Assembly (NCBI RefSeq): GCF_903946935.1
Contig: NZ_CAJAXH010000151.1
Location: 19,029-83,028, forward strand
Direction: 5' to 3'
DNA length: 64,000 nucleotides
Source: an uncultured Thiodictyon sp.
Lineage (GTDB): Bacteria; Pseudomonadota; Gammaproteobacteria; Chromatiales; Chromatiaceae
Shown here: piece by piece, positions 35,752 through 45,320 of the stretch
Layout of the letters: each line of letters opens with the position of its first letter
How positions within the stretch are numbered: position 1 is the stretch's first letter
Notes under the pieces: generated by a model
The model's input: the letters and a program-made list of their open reading frames with translations, nothing else
Databases searched by the model: none
What the model was told of the DNA's origin: nothing
Position numbers and translations under genes: made by a program

Positions 35752-36915
35752 ATGGCCGTCGGCCCCCGGGCGCCGCTGCCTTATTGGCGGCTCTCGGCCT
35801 GCTACCTCTTCTATTTCGCCGCCCTCGGTGCCCTGGTCCCCTATTGGGGGCTTTATCTTCAGTCGCGCGGTTTTGACGCGTTGGCCGTCGGCCAGTTGAT
35901 GGCTATCCTGGGGGCGACCAAGATCGTCGCCCCGCTGCTGTGGGGGCACTGGGTGGACCGCAGCGGCCGGCGGATGCCGCTGGTGCGCGTCGCCGCCCTG
36001 GGTACCGTGCTGGTCTTCGGCACCGTCTTTATCGCCGACGGCTTCTGGACCATGGTACTGGCGATGACCCTGTTCAGCTTTTTCTGGAACGCCTCGTTAC
36101 CGCTGGTGGAGGCGGTGACCTTCAATCACCTGGGGCCGCGGCCGGCCCACTATGCCCGGATACGGGTCTGGGGGTCGGTGGGTTTCATCCTGGTGGTGGG
36201 GACCCTGGGGCTGCATCTGGACAGCGCGCCGTTGGCGATCGTGCCGGTGTGGGTTCTGAGCCTTTATTTCGCCAACTGGCTCAGCACCCTGGTGGTCCCG
36301 GACAGCCCGCCGGTCCAGGCGGCGGGTCCGGCCCCGACGCTGCGTGGACTGCTGCGCCGCCCGGAGGTCATCGCCCTGCTCGGCGCCTGCTTTCTCATGC
36401 AGTTGGGCCACGGTATCTATTACGCCTTCTATTCCATCCACCTCAAGGCGGCCGGCTACTCGACCGGGTTGGTGGGCGGGCTGTGGGTCTTCGGGGTGGT
36501 GGCGGAGGTGCTGGTGTTCCTGGTGATGCACCGCTTGCTGATCCGCTTCGGGGCGCGGCGGGTGCTGCTCTGGAGCCTGGGGCTTGGCGCGCTGCGGTGG
36601 TTGCTGATCGGCGCCTTTGTCGCGTCCCTGCCGATCCAGATCGTCGCGCAGAGTCTGCACGCGGCCAGCTTCGGCACCTTCCATGTCGCCGCCATCCATC
36701 TGATCCACCATTATTTTCCCGGCCGCACCCAGGGCCGCGGCCAGGCCCTCTATAACAGCCTGAGCTTCGGCGCCGGCGGGGCGATCGGGAGCCTGATCGG
36801 CGGCGTCCTCTGGGTGACGCCGGGTCCCTTCGCCGCTTTCGGCGTGGGGGCGGTCGCTGCGCTCATCGGCCTGTGGGCGGTGTGGCGGTGGGTTGACCTG
36901 GGGCGGCGGTATTGA
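35752..36915 (+). CDS. MFS transporter (HcaT/PPP-like, MFS_1-like)
   Basis: A 387-residue membrane protein with about 12 hydrophobic segments. WRLSACYLFYFAALGALVPY and LYLQSRGFDALAVGQLMA are typical of the 3-phenylpropionate-type MFS_1-like group. The loop GHWVDRSGRRMPL is the MFS A-motif. In gammaproteobacteria this type often neighbours aroC or glycogen genes. Substrate unknown. Confidence 0.88.
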   Translation: MAVGPRAPLPYWRLSACYLFYFAALGALVPYWGLYLQSRGFDALAVGQLMAILGATKIVAPLLWGHWVDRSGRRMPLVRVAALGTVLVFGTVFIADGFWTMVLAMTLFSFFWNASLPLVEAVTFNHLGPRPAHYARIRVWGSVGFILVVGTLGLHLDSAPLAIVPVWVLSLYFANWLSTLVVPDSPPVQAAGPAPTLRGLLRRPEVIALLGACFLMQLGHGIYYAFYSIHLKAAGYSTGLVGGLWVFGVVAEVLVFLVMHRLLIRFGARRVLLWSLGLGALRWLLIGAFVASLPIQIVAQSLHAASFGTFHVAAIHLIHHYFPGRTQGRGQALYNSLSFGAGGAIGSLIGGVLWVTPGPFAAFGVGAVAALIGLWAVWRWVDLGRRY

Positions 36916-36938
36916 CCAAACACCAAACCCCGCCGCGT

Positions 36939-37070
36939 CTGGGAGCGCCGACATTCTGTCGGCGACGGCGCGAAGCGCCGTTGGGTCCTCGCGAAAACAA
37001 GGCCCTTCGCGATTCACCGCGAAACCGCGAACCGCCCGCGGTCCGGCCGACAGACTGTCGGCGCTCCCAG
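36939..37070. repeat. Inverted-repeat element, family C
   Basis: Outer arms 36939-36963 and 37046-37070 are 25-bp inverted repeats with one mismatch (left begins CTGGGAGCGCCGACATTCTG). The 82-bp interior also contains local pairing (CGCGAA/TTCGCG). It is a 132-bp MITE- or REP-like unit in the 421-bp gap before glgX; the rest of the gap (37071-37336) shows no gene. Confidence 0.7.
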
Positions 37071-37336
37071 GCGCGAGCGTCCGCAACCACGCACCGAGCG
37101 CATCGCCCGTCGCGGGTGCGTGTTATGATTACGATTGCGCTTCGCCGTCCCGTCGGTAATAGAGCGAAGTTTACAAAAAATACAATTGCTTGGACGTCTT
37201 CACAGCGGGTACGCAGCGGCCTCCCGCAGCGCACCCGGGAGCGGTCTGCGGCGGCGGCCTGAGCGGCACGCCTCCTGACTCCTACGCGTCCCGGCATTTC
37301 CGCGCCTCCCGCGGTCCCACGCATCAGGTCAGGTTT

Positions 37337-39460
37337 ATGTCAGACGCTCTCGGTCCCTATCGCACCCTGCCGGGTCGCCGCTACCCGCCGGGGGCTACCC
37401 AGGAAGAGCACGGGATCAATTTCTCGGTCTACAGCCGCCATGCGATGGGTGCCGAGTTGCTACTCTACGCCGCGGCTGACAGTGTTGAGCCCTTCCAGGT
37501 CATCCGCCTGGACCCTGAGGTCAACCACAGTTTTTTCTCTTGGCACCTGCTGGTGGTGGACCTGCCGCCCGGCACTCATTACACCTGGCGCATGGATGGC
37601 CCCAATGATCCGCGCCACCACGGCTGGCGCTTCGACCCCAACATCGAACTCTTGGACCCCTGGGCGCGCGCGGTCAATCCGTGTACCTGGGACCGTGCGC
37701 GCCGCGCGGCCGATGGAGTCATGCCCCATGATTCGCCGCGCGCCGTGGTGCTCGCCGAAGACTATGACTGGTGTGGGGATACCCCGCTGCCGGTGTCCTC
37801 CGAGCAGATGATCATCTACGAACTGCATGTAGGCGGCTTTACCCGCCACCCATCGGCCGCCGTGCGTCACCCCGGGACCTTTGCGGGGCTCATCGAGAAG
37901 GTCCCTTATCTCAGGGAACTAGGCATCACCCATGTGGAGCTGATGCCGCTCATGGCGTTTGACGAGCAGGACGTGCCCCCGGCGGTGGGGGAGGCGGGTC
38001 TCAAGAACTTCTGGGGGTACAGCACCTTCGGTTTCTTCTCGCCCCACCCGGGCTACTGTGTGACCCCGCAACTGGGCAGCCACCGCCAGGAGTTCCGGGA
38101 CCTGGTGCGGGCGCTGCACAAGGCCGGGATCGGGGTCATCCTGGATGTCGTCTTCAACCATACCTGCGAGGGCAACGGCCGCGGTCCCACCCTGTCCTTC
38201 AAGGGGTTCGGCAACGAGACCTTTTACTGCCTGGATCAACTCGACAAGTCCATCTACCTGGACTTCACCGGCTGTGGCAATACCGTCAACGCCAATCACC
38301 CCTTCGTGGCCCGCTTCATCCTGGACTGCCTGGTGTATTGGGTGCGCGAGATGCATGTCGACGGCTTTCGCTTCGACCTGGCGAGCGCCATGGCGCGGGA
38401 TGGGCATGGTCAGCCCATGGAGCACCCGCCGGTGTTGTGGGGGATCGAGCTCTCGGACACCCTGGCCGCCGCCAAGATCATCGCCGAGGCCTGGGATGCG
38501 GCCGGGCTCTATCAGGTCGGCTCCTTTCCGGGCTACCGCTGGATGGAGTGGAACGGGCGTTACCGCGACAGCATCCGGCGCTTCGTGCGCGGCGACCCCG
38601 GCCTGATCCCGGAGGTGGCCACCCGGCTCGCCGGCAGCAGTGACCTCTATGGTGGCGATCTGCGCCAGCCGATCAACAGCATCAATTTTGTCACCTGTCA
38701 TGACGGCTTCACCCTGTGGGACCTGGTCTCCTATAACTGCAAGCACAATCTGGCCAACCACGAGGCGAACCGCGACGGCACCGATGACAACCTGAGCTGG
38801 AACTGTGGGGTGGAGGGCGACACCACGGACGCGCAGGTGCTGACCCTGCGCCGGCGCCAGGCCAAGAACCTGCTTGCGCTCCTGTTTCTGAGCCAGGGAA
38901 TCCCCATGCTGTTGGCCGGCGATGAGGTCCTGCGCGGCCAGTCGGGCAACAACAATGTCTGGTGCCAGGACAATGCGCTCGGCTGGTTCGACTGGTCGCT
39001 GGTGGAAACCAACCGCGAGCACCTGCGCTTCGTGCGCGGCCTGATCGCGCTGCGCAAGCGCCATCCGAGCCTGCGGCGGCGCCGCTTCCTCGCCGGCCAG
39101 CCCCGCCCGGGGGCGGATCTGCCGGACGTCGCCTGGCATGGGACGCGGGTCGGGGAGGCGCCCTGGGCGGACCCGGCCGCCCAGGTCCTGGCCCTGACCC
39201 TGGCACCGGTGACGCGTACCGAAGAGCCGCTCTATATCGCCTTGAACATGGCCGCCACGGCGCAGTCCTTCGCGTTGCCCGCGCTCGCCGGGCAGGTCTG
39301 GCATCTTGCCCTGGACACCGATGCCGCCGCGCCGCTCGACCTGATTGAACGGGCGGACCAGCAGCCGCTTACAAGCGGGGCGCTGCGCTTGGGTGCGCGC
39401 AGTGTAGTGGTGCTGGAGGGGCGGCCGGTGGTCGGCGGCGCCACGCCCGCTCGCCCTTGA
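37337..39460 (+). CDS. glgX: Glycogen debranching enzyme GlgX (GH13 isoamylase type)
   Basis: A 707-residue enzyme that hydrolyses alpha-1,6 branches of phosphorylase-limit glycogen. N-terminal CBM48 region: YPPGATQEEHGINFSVYSRH. In the GH13 barrel are VILDVVFNHTCEGN, DGFRFDLASAMARD (nucleophile Asp), KIIAEAWDAAGLY (acid Glu) and FVTCHDGFTLWDL. The start at 37337 follows CAGGTTT; upstream codons in the longer frame are not family-like. First gene of the glycogen block. Confidence 0.95.
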   Translation: MSDALGPYRTLPGRRYPPGATQEEHGINFSVYSRHAMGAELLLYAAADSVEPFQVIRLDPEVNHSFFSWHLLVVDLPPGTHYTWRMDGPNDPRHHGWRFDPNIELLDPWARAVNPCTWDRARRAADGVMPHDSPRAVVLAEDYDWCGDTPLPVSSEQMIIYELHVGGFTRHPSAAVRHPGTFAGLIEKVPYLRELGITHVELMPLMAFDEQDVPPAVGEAGLKNFWGYSTFGFFSPHPGYCVTPQLGSHRQEFRDLVRALHKAGIGVILDVVFNHTCEGNGRGPTLSFKGFGNETFYCLDQLDKSIYLDFTGCGNTVNANHPFVARFILDCLVYWVREMHVDGFRFDLASAMARDGHGQPMEHPPVLWGIELSDTLAAAKIIAEAWDAAGLYQVGSFPGYRWMEWNGRYRDSIRRFVRGDPGLIPEVATRLAGSSDLYGGDLRQPINSINFVTCHDGFTLWDLVSYNCKHNLANHEANRDGTDDNLSWNCGVEGDTTDAQVLTLRRRQAKNLLALLFLSQGIPMLLAGDEVLRGQSGNNNVWCQDNALGWFDWSLVETNREHLRFVRGLIALRKRHPSLRRRRFLAGQPRPGADLPDVAWHGTRVGEAPWADPAAQVLALTLAPVTRTEEPLYIALNMAATAQSFALPALAGQVWHLALDTDAAAPLDLIERADQQPLTSGALRLGARSVVVLEGRPVVGGATPARP

Positions 39461-39540
39461 GCCCGCCGCCCCGTCTGGCGCCTGGGCAGTGACCGTGCGA
39501 TCATCGGCACCGGTAGCGCGGCCCCGCCCGGGGTCGTCCG

Positions 39541-40815
39541 ATGCGCGGTACGATCACGATGACAGGCAGCACGATCTTTCATGCCCTTGGGCTGCACATG
39601 CACCAGCCGCCGGGAAATCTGCGGCTGCTGATCGAGGCCAATCCCGAGGAGGCGGAGCAGATCATCCGCTGCTACGAGCGCCCGGTTCGTTACGCCGCCC
39701 GCTATCCGGACACGGCCCGTCTGCATGTCGGATTCTCCGGTGTCCTGTTGGAACAACTGCTCGACCCCGACATCGTCGATCGCTACCGCCATATCCTGGA
39801 CATCCCCGAGATGCTCGACGGCTACGCCCGGGCGGAGAACATCGAGCTGATCGGCATGGGTCACTCTCACCCCATCTTTCCACTCATCCCCCAGGCCGAC
39901 TGGCCCGAGCAGTTGGCACGCGCCCGCGCGGCCATGCTGCGCGCCTTCGGTCGCACCGCGCTGGGCTTCTGGCCCCCTGAGATGGCCTTTACCATGGAAA
40001 TGGTCCCGGCCCTGGTCGAGGCCGGTTATCACTATCTGGTCGTCGACGGGGTGCAGGTCCGCCCCGAGGATGGCATCACCGACGCCTTCCGTCCCTATCA
40101 GGTGTGCCACGAGGGCGTCTGTATCACCCTGGTGCCGCGTGACCGCGACCTGTCCAAGGCCCAGGAGCACGGTCTCGACGCCAACTGGTTTCAGAATGAT
40201 GTGCGCTGGCGCGTCGGGGACTCGCCGCGCCCGCACGAGTCGCGACTGGTCACCACTTGGTCGGATGGGGAGAACGGCGGTTGGTTCCGCCAGACCCGCG
40301 AGGGGTCCGGGTTCTTCGGTTACTTCTTCGCGCCCTACATGGAGCAGGTGCGTGGGGGCGAGTACCCGATCACGCCGGTCTCACTGAGCGCCTACCTGGC
40401 TGACAACCCGCCGGTCGCTCAGGCCCAGGTGCAGACCGGGGCCTGGAGCGTCGGTCCCACCGCGGGCTACGACCGCGCGCAGTGGTCGGGCAGCGAGCGG
40501 CAGCGCGCGGCGGCGACCGCGGTCAGCGACTTGAGCGCCCGCTATTGGGATCTGTGCGAGCGGCTGTCGGCGCCGTGCCCCGCCTTGGAGCACGCCCGCA
40601 CCCTGATCTTGGAGGCGCAGACCAGTTGCTTCCTGTTCTGGGGTGAGGCCTGGCTGCCCCACCTCTACGCGCGCACCGTCCCGGCCGCCGCCCAACTGGA
40701 CGCGGCCGCGGCCACCCTCCGCGACGCGGCCCCGCCGGCCTTGGCCGAAGCGGTGTCCCCCCAGACGAACCCCGGCGCGGGCGTGTCGACCCCCGCGGCG
40801 GGCTCCGCGCGCTGA
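39541..40815 (+). CDS. Glycoside hydrolase family 57 protein
   Basis: A 424-residue GH57 catalytic-domain protein: FHALGLHMHQPPGNLRLLIE, ELIGMGHSHPIFPLIPQADW, RTALGFWPPEMAFTMEMVPA (the conserved Glu region) and YLVVDGVQVRP (Asp region), with WSDGENGGWF further on. GH57 includes alpha-amylases, 4-alpha-glucanotransferases and branching enzymes; context (glgX, glgA) favours glycogen remodelling. An alternative start at 39559 (MTGSTIF) is equally possible. Confidence 0.9.
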   Translation: MRGTITMTGSTIFHALGLHMHQPPGNLRLLIEANPEEAEQIIRCYERPVRYAARYPDTARLHVGFSGVLLEQLLDPDIVDRYRHILDIPEMLDGYARAENIELIGMGHSHPIFPLIPQADWPEQLARARAAMLRAFGRTALGFWPPEMAFTMEMVPALVEAGYHYLVVDGVQVRPEDGITDAFRPYQVCHEGVCITLVPRDRDLSKAQEHGLDANWFQNDVRWRVGDSPRPHESRLVTTWSDGENGGWFRQTREGSGFFGYFFAPYMEQVRGGEYPITPVSLSAYLADNPPVAQAQVQTGAWSVGPTAGYDRAQWSGSERQRAAATAVSDLSARYWDLCERLSAPCPALEHARTLILEAQTSCFLFWGEAWLPHLYARTVPAAAQLDAAAATLRDAAPPALAEAVSPQTNPGAGVSTPAAGSAR

Positions 40816-40821
40816 CGGCCG

Positions 40822-42096
40822 GTGATCGGACCTGAACACGCGGGCGGGCGGTCGACCGCGGGACCGTCCGATAACACCCTGTCCAGGGAGCCGGTGGCGG
40901 CGGCCCCCAACCGGCTGCGTCCGCAGTTCCCCAGCCTGGAGCTGGGTACTGGGGTGGTACTCTATGGCAGTCGCCCCGGCATGCTGCGTGCGCATTGGCG
41001 TCTGGCGCCCGACGATCTGCGGCGTGTCGGCGGCAGTTTCCCGAGCGGCGAGGGCCACCCCCACCCGGTGGTGCGGCTGCGTCGGGCGCGCCCCGACGGC
41101 GGCGCCGACGCGGTGGCCGAGGCCGGCCTGCTCGCGGTGGCGCTTGAGGGGGCCGGTGAGACCGCCTTCCAGGTCGCGGCGGATCACGGACGCTATCACG
41201 CTGAACTCGGCCTGACCAATGGGGATGGCGGCTGGTTGTTGTTGGCCCGCTCCAATGCATTGGACAACGTGTCTCCGGTCGGGGTCAGCCTGGTGCGCCG
41301 GGACTCGGTAACGGCCATGGAAGCAGACCAGCCACCGCGGCCGATGAAAGGCGTCAGTGGGAGCGGCTTCAGCCGCGACGAGGCCCTGGCCGCTTGCGAG
41401 GTCGCGTCGCGGCTAACGGCCTTGGCCGTTCCCCCACCCCTCCATCCCTCAATAGGGGAGGGAGAATTGGACCGCGCTCCCGGCGCGATCTTCACTGTAA
41501 GGCCGCTGCCGCCGGGTCCTGGAATGACTTCGTTGGGGAAGCACCAGACTCCGGGGCCATCGGGTTTAGTCACCATTGATGACCCGGAGCCCGCGCTGGC
41601 AGTGCCCCGCGGGCCGCTGGTGGAGGTCTTCCCGCTGGTGACGGTCACGGGGATGGACCCGGCCGTCACCGCCCCGGCCCTTGGCGGCGCTGCCGCAGTG
41701 GGCGCGCCGCCGCTGATGGGCCTGGCCGGGCCGTTGGGCCTCATGCAGCGCGCGCTGGCCGGTCGGCCGCTGCGCCTGCCGACACCCGGAGACCCGGGTG
41801 CGCCCGCGTCGGCCCCGCCGCCCCCGGTCCCGACCGACCCGGTGACCTTTGCCCCGGTCGCGCCATTGGTCTATGGGCATCCCGCGAGCGTGGTGGCGGG
41901 CTTGAAGATCGAGGCGGAGCTACGGATCACGGGGGAGGCGGCGCCGGGTAGCCTGATCGATCTGTTCGGTCATCCCTTCCGGGTCGGTCGCGGGGGCCGT
42001 TTCCAGCTGATGGTGCGGGTGGACGACCCGGCCCTGTTGCGCCAGGCCCTGGCGCTCAATCCGCCGCCCGAACTGGCCCTGACGCGGGACCCATGA
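40822..42096 (+). CDS. DUF4912 domain protein of the glycogen cluster
   Basis: A 424-residue protein (GTG start) with a DUF4912-like region (GMLRAHWRLAPDDLRRVGGS, FQVAADHGRYHAELGL), a proline-rich middle, and a C-terminal stretch ASVVAGLKIEAELRITGEA ending in VGRGGRFQLMVRV that also looks DUF4912-like. It lies between GH57 and glgA with 6-bp and 54-bp gaps, so it probably belongs to glycogen metabolism, perhaps as a glucan- or protein-binding factor. Codons ~175-215 are encoded by an inserted repetitive sequence that keeps the frame. Confidence 0.8.
   Translation: MIGPEHAGGRSTAGPSDNTLSREPVAAAPNRLRPQFPSLELGTGVVLYGSRPGMLRAHWRLAPDDLRRVGGSFPSGEGHPHPVVRLRRARPDGGADAVAEAGLLAVALEGAGETAFQVAADHGRYHAELGLTNGDGGWLLLARSNALDNVSPVGVSLVRRDSVTAMEADQPPRPMKGVSGSGFSRDEALAACEVASRLTALAVPPPLHPSIGEGELDRAPGAIFTVRPLPPGPGMTSLGKHQTPGPSGLVTIDDPEPALAVPRGPLVEVFPLVTVTGMDPAVTAPALGGAAAVGAPPLMGLAGPLGLMQRALAGRPLRLPTPGDPGAPASAPPPPVPTDPVTFAPVAPLVYGHPASVVAGLKIEAELRITGEAAPGSLIDLFGHPFRVGRGGRFQLMVRVDDPALLRQALALNPPPELALTRDP
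41345..41470 (+). repeat. REP-like repeat inserted in frame in the DUF4912 gene
   Basis: GTGGGAGCGGCTTCAGCCGC followed by GACGAG, with the partly inverted GTCGCGTCGCGGCTAACGGC about 40 bp later, then CCCCCACCCCTCCATCCCTC. The first part matches the REP family also seen at 61550-61585 (GTAGGAGCGG...CCGCGACG). It adds about 40 codons without a stop. Confidence 0.6.
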
Positions 42097-42150
42097 GTCC
42101 ACGTCCAGGCATTGCCCACACCAAGACTTACCGACGCTAAAGAAAAAACA

Positions 42151-43617
42151 ATGTATATCGCCATGGTCAGCGCCGAATGCGCACCGATCGCCAAGGCCGG
42201 CGGTCTCGGGGATTTTGTCCAGGGGCTGGCGCGCGAGTTGTCGCTGCGCGGCCACCAGGTCGAGGTCTTTCTCCCCAAATACGACTGCCTGCGCTTCGAT
42301 CGCATTTCGGACATGGCTAAGGTCCATCGGGACCTGTTGGTGCCTTATTATGATCAATGGGTTTCGTGTGATGTCGAATACGGTGAGGTCGACGGACTGA
42401 AGTGTTATTTCATTGACGAGCACGCCCGCGAGAGCTTTTTCCGCCGCGGCAAGATCTATGGCGAGCCCGACGATTCCCACCGCTTCGCCTTCTTCTGTCG
42501 GGCGGTGCTCGAGTTCATGCTGAAATCCGGCCAGCACCCGGATGTCATCCATTGCCACGACTGGCAGACCGGCCTGGTCCCGGTGCTGCTGTATGAGGTC
42601 TATCAGGGTCTGGGGCTGACCCAGCCCCGCGCCTGCTACACCCTGCACAATATGGGACACCAGGGTGTGGTGGGTGAGTCCGTGCTGCACCAGGTGGGGC
42701 TCAATCCCGCTCGGTTGATGATCATGGAGCGACTGCTCGACCCGGCCGATCACCGGGCGGCGAACCTGATGAAGGGCGGGATTGTATTCTCCAATTTCGT
42801 CACAACCGTCTCCCCCCGTTATGCCTGGGAGATCGAGTATACCGAGCAGGGGATGGGCCTCCAGGGTTTGCTCCAACACTATGACGGCAAGTTTGGCGGG
42901 GTCCTGAATGGCATTGATTATTCGGTCTGGAACCCGGAGTTTGACAGCCACCTGCCGGCGCCCTACGGACCCGCTACGTTGCCGCAAAAGGCATTGAACA
43001 AGCAGGCGTTGCGTCAACGCCTTGGCCTTGAAGACGCCGTCAAACCGATCATCGCGGTGGTCAGTCGGCTCGATCGCCAGAAGGGCGTGGAACTCATCCG
43101 GCGGGCCATCTATTTTGCGCTGGAGAGCGGCTGTCAGTTCGTGCTGCTGGGCTCGGCCCCGGAACCGGCAGTGAATGATCGGTTCTGGGGCATCAAGCGG
43201 GAACTGGAGTCCAGCCCCGATGCCCACCTGGAGCTCGGCTATGACGAGGAGCTCTCGCACCTCATCTATGGCGGGGCCGATATGATCCTGATCCCCAGCG
43301 TTTACGAGCCCTGTGGTCTGACCCAGATGATCGCCATGAAATACGGCATGGTCCCCATCGTGCGCCGGGTCGGTGGTCTGGCGGATACGGTGTTCGACGC
43401 CAACTATTCGGACAAGCCATTCGAGGAGCGCAACGGCTATCTGTTCGACGAACTGACCGAGTCCGCCATGGAGGCGGCCATGGCGCGCGCCATCGGCCTC
43501 TGGTTTCGCTTCCCGGAATATTTCAGCCAATTGCGGATCAACGGCATGCGCGCCGACAACTCATGGAACAAGCCCGCCCAGCATTATCTTGACATCTATC
43601 GCCACCTATGTCAGTAA
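42151..43617 (+). CDS. glgA: Glycogen synthase
   Basis: A 488-residue GT5 glycogen synthase. It starts MYIAMVSAECAPIAKAGGLG with the KxGGL ADP-glucose binding motif, has PDVIHCHDWQTGLVPVLLY, and the C-terminal GGADMILIPSVYEPCGLTQM motif with the catalytic-region Glu. It transfers glucose from ADP-glucose to the glucan. The start at 42151 sits at the family motif; the preceding sequence AAAGAAAAAACA is only a weak ribosome site. Last gene of the glycogen block. Confidence 0.96.
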   Translation: MYIAMVSAECAPIAKAGGLGDFVQGLARELSLRGHQVEVFLPKYDCLRFDRISDMAKVHRDLLVPYYDQWVSCDVEYGEVDGLKCYFIDEHARESFFRRGKIYGEPDDSHRFAFFCRAVLEFMLKSGQHPDVIHCHDWQTGLVPVLLYEVYQGLGLTQPRACYTLHNMGHQGVVGESVLHQVGLNPARLMIMERLLDPADHRAANLMKGGIVFSNFVTTVSPRYAWEIEYTEQGMGLQGLLQHYDGKFGGVLNGIDYSVWNPEFDSHLPAPYGPATLPQKALNKQALRQRLGLEDAVKPIIAVVSRLDRQKGVELIRRAIYFALESGCQFVLLGSAPEPAVNDRFWGIKRELESSPDAHLELGYDEELSHLIYGGADMILIPSVYEPCGLTQMIAMKYGMVPIVRRVGGLADTVFDANYSDKPFEERNGYLFDELTESAMEAAMARAIGLWFRFPEYFSQLRINGMRADNSWNKPAQHYLDIYRHLCQ

Positions 43618-43621
43618 AGTT

Positions 43622-43774
43622 ATTGTCCGCAAATGAACGCGAATGAACGCAAATAAAGATCACTGGCTTTTTGGGTTCGGTGCGATGCAGGCGAGCGGGT
43701 AGGGGGTGCATGGCCTGAGCGATGTTTGAATCTCTCTTCCCATTTGCGTTTATTTGCGTTCATTTGCGGACAAT
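43622..43774. repeat. MITE-like element, family A, 153 bp
   Basis: The left end (43622-43659) starts ATTGTCCGCAAATGAACGCG. The right end (43741-43774) is its imperfect reverse complement, ending GCGTTCATTTGCGGACAAT. The interior is about 80 bp with no ORF. It fills the gap between glgA and nnr. Confidence 0.75.
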
Positions 43775-43784
43775 GGCCTTTCTT

Positions 43785-45320
43785 ATGCCTCATCACATCC
43801 CCGTACTTCCCTACGCACTCTATCGCGCCGACCAGGTGCGCGACCTGGACCGTGCGGCCATTGCGGTTCATGGCATCCCCGGGATCGAATTGATGAACCG
43901 CGCCGGGCGCGCCGCCTATGACCTGCTGCGCGCACGGTGGCCGGGAGTCGGGCGGCTGACGGTCCTCGCCGGTCTCGGCAACAACGGTGGCGACGGCTAT
44001 GTGGTCGCCCGTCTGGCGCGGACGGATGGCCTGGACGTGCGCGTGCTACAGCTTGGCGATCTGAGCCGGGTCGGTGGCGAGGCGGCCCTTGCCCTGAATG
44101 CCTACCGCGCGGCGGGCGGTGCGATCGATCCCTTCGAGGGCCTGTCCGAGCGTCCCGGCGTCATCGTCGATGCACTGTTCGGCACCGGGCTCGACCGGCC
44201 GGTCGCTGGCCCCTGGGCCGCCGCCATCGCCGCGGTGAATGTGAGCGGCGCCCCGGTGCTGGCCATCGACTGCCCCTCTGGGCTGGCGGCGGACACCGGC
44301 GCCGTGCTCGGGGATGCGGTGCGCGCCGCGGCCACCATCAGCTTTATCGGATTGAAGCAGGGTCTATTCACAGGGGCCGGCCCGGACTATGGCGGCGCGC
44401 TCTATTTCGACGCGCTGGAGGTCCCCGCGGCGGTCTATGCCGGGATGGCCCCGTCCGCCCGCCGGACCGACTGGGTCGAACAGTCCGCCCGCCTGCTCCC
44501 GCGTCGGCGTACCGCCCACAAGGGCGACTTCGGACACGTCCTCGCGATCGGCGGCGCCCCCGGGATGTCCGGTGCCGCCCGCCTGGCCGGGGAGGCGGCA
44601 CTGCGCGCCGGGGCCGGACTGGTCACGGTCGCGACCCACCCGGCGCATGCCCCACTGCTCAACCTCACCCGGCCGGAACTCATGGTGGGCCCGGTCGATG
44701 ACCCCGAGTCGCTGGATGGGCCGATCGAGCGGGCCACGGCGATCGCCATCGGTCCGGGGCTCGGCCGCGGCCCCTGGGGGCGACGACTCTGGGAGCGGGT
44801 GCGCGGGTGCGGCAAGCCCCTGGTGGTCGACGCGGACGCACTGAACCTGCTGGCCGAGTCGCCGGCGACGTATCCTGACTGGGTCCTGACCCCACACCCG
44901 GGGGAGGCCGCCCGCCTGCTCGGGTGTACTACGGCGGACATCGGCCGCGACCGCTTCGCGGCGGCGCGCCAGATCCAGCAGCGCTATGGCGGCGTGGTGG
45001 TGCTCAAGGGCGCCGGTACCCTGATCCAGGGCCAGCCGGATCGCCCGCCCGCGCTCTGCACCGACGGCAACCCCGGGATGGCGACGGCCGGTGCCGGGGA
45101 TGTGCTGACGGGCGTGATTGCCGCCCTGTTGGCTCAAGGCCGCGCCATGGGGCTGGACGCCGCGGCGGCCGCCGGCCTCGGGGTCTGCTGGCATGCCGCG
45201 GCCGGGGATCGCGCGGCCCAGGACGGTGAGCGGGGCCTGATCGCCGGCGACATCCTGGCCGCGCTGCGTCCGGTTGCCAACGCCCTCGTCAATAGCAAGG
45301 CCACGGCAGGGGAGGGCTGA
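43785..45320 (+). CDS. nnr: Bifunctional NAD(P)H-hydrate epimerase / ADP-dependent dehydratase
   Basis: A 511-residue metabolite-repair enzyme that restores damaged NADHX/NADPHX. The N-terminal YjeF_N epimerase has GIELMNRAGRAAYDLL, LTVLAGLGNNGGDGYVVARL and the FGTGLDRPV region. The C-terminal kinase-like dehydratase has RRTAHKGDFGHVLAIGGAPG, AIAIGPGLGRG and GNPGMATAGAGDVLTGVI. The start at 43785 avoids 21 codons that read through the repeat upstream. The stop overlaps the tsaE start (TGATGG). Confidence 0.96.
   Translation: MPHHIPVLPYALYRADQVRDLDRAAIAVHGIPGIELMNRAGRAAYDLLRARWPGVGRLTVLAGLGNNGGDGYVVARLARTDGLDVRVLQLGDLSRVGGEAALALNAYRAAGGAIDPFEGLSERPGVIVDALFGTGLDRPVAGPWAAAIAAVNVSGAPVLAIDCPSGLAADTGAVLGDAVRAAATISFIGLKQGLFTGAGPDYGGALYFDALEVPAAVYAGMAPSARRTDWVEQSARLLPRRRTAHKGDFGHVLAIGGAPGMSGAARLAGEAALRAGAGLVTVATHPAHAPLLNLTRPELMVGPVDDPESLDGPIERATAIAIGPGLGRGPWGRRLWERVRGCGKPLVVDADALNLLAESPATYPDWVLTPHPGEAARLLGCTTADIGRDRFAAARQIQQRYGGVVVLKGAGTLIQGQPDRPPALCTDGNPGMATAGAGDVLTGVIAALLAQGRAMGLDAAAAAGLGVCWHAAAGDRAAQDGERGLIAGDILAALRPVANALVNSKATAGEG

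Noticed and set aside
37190..37336. Extension of glgX upstream to 37190
   Set aside because: The extra residues are low in complexity and not GlgX-like.
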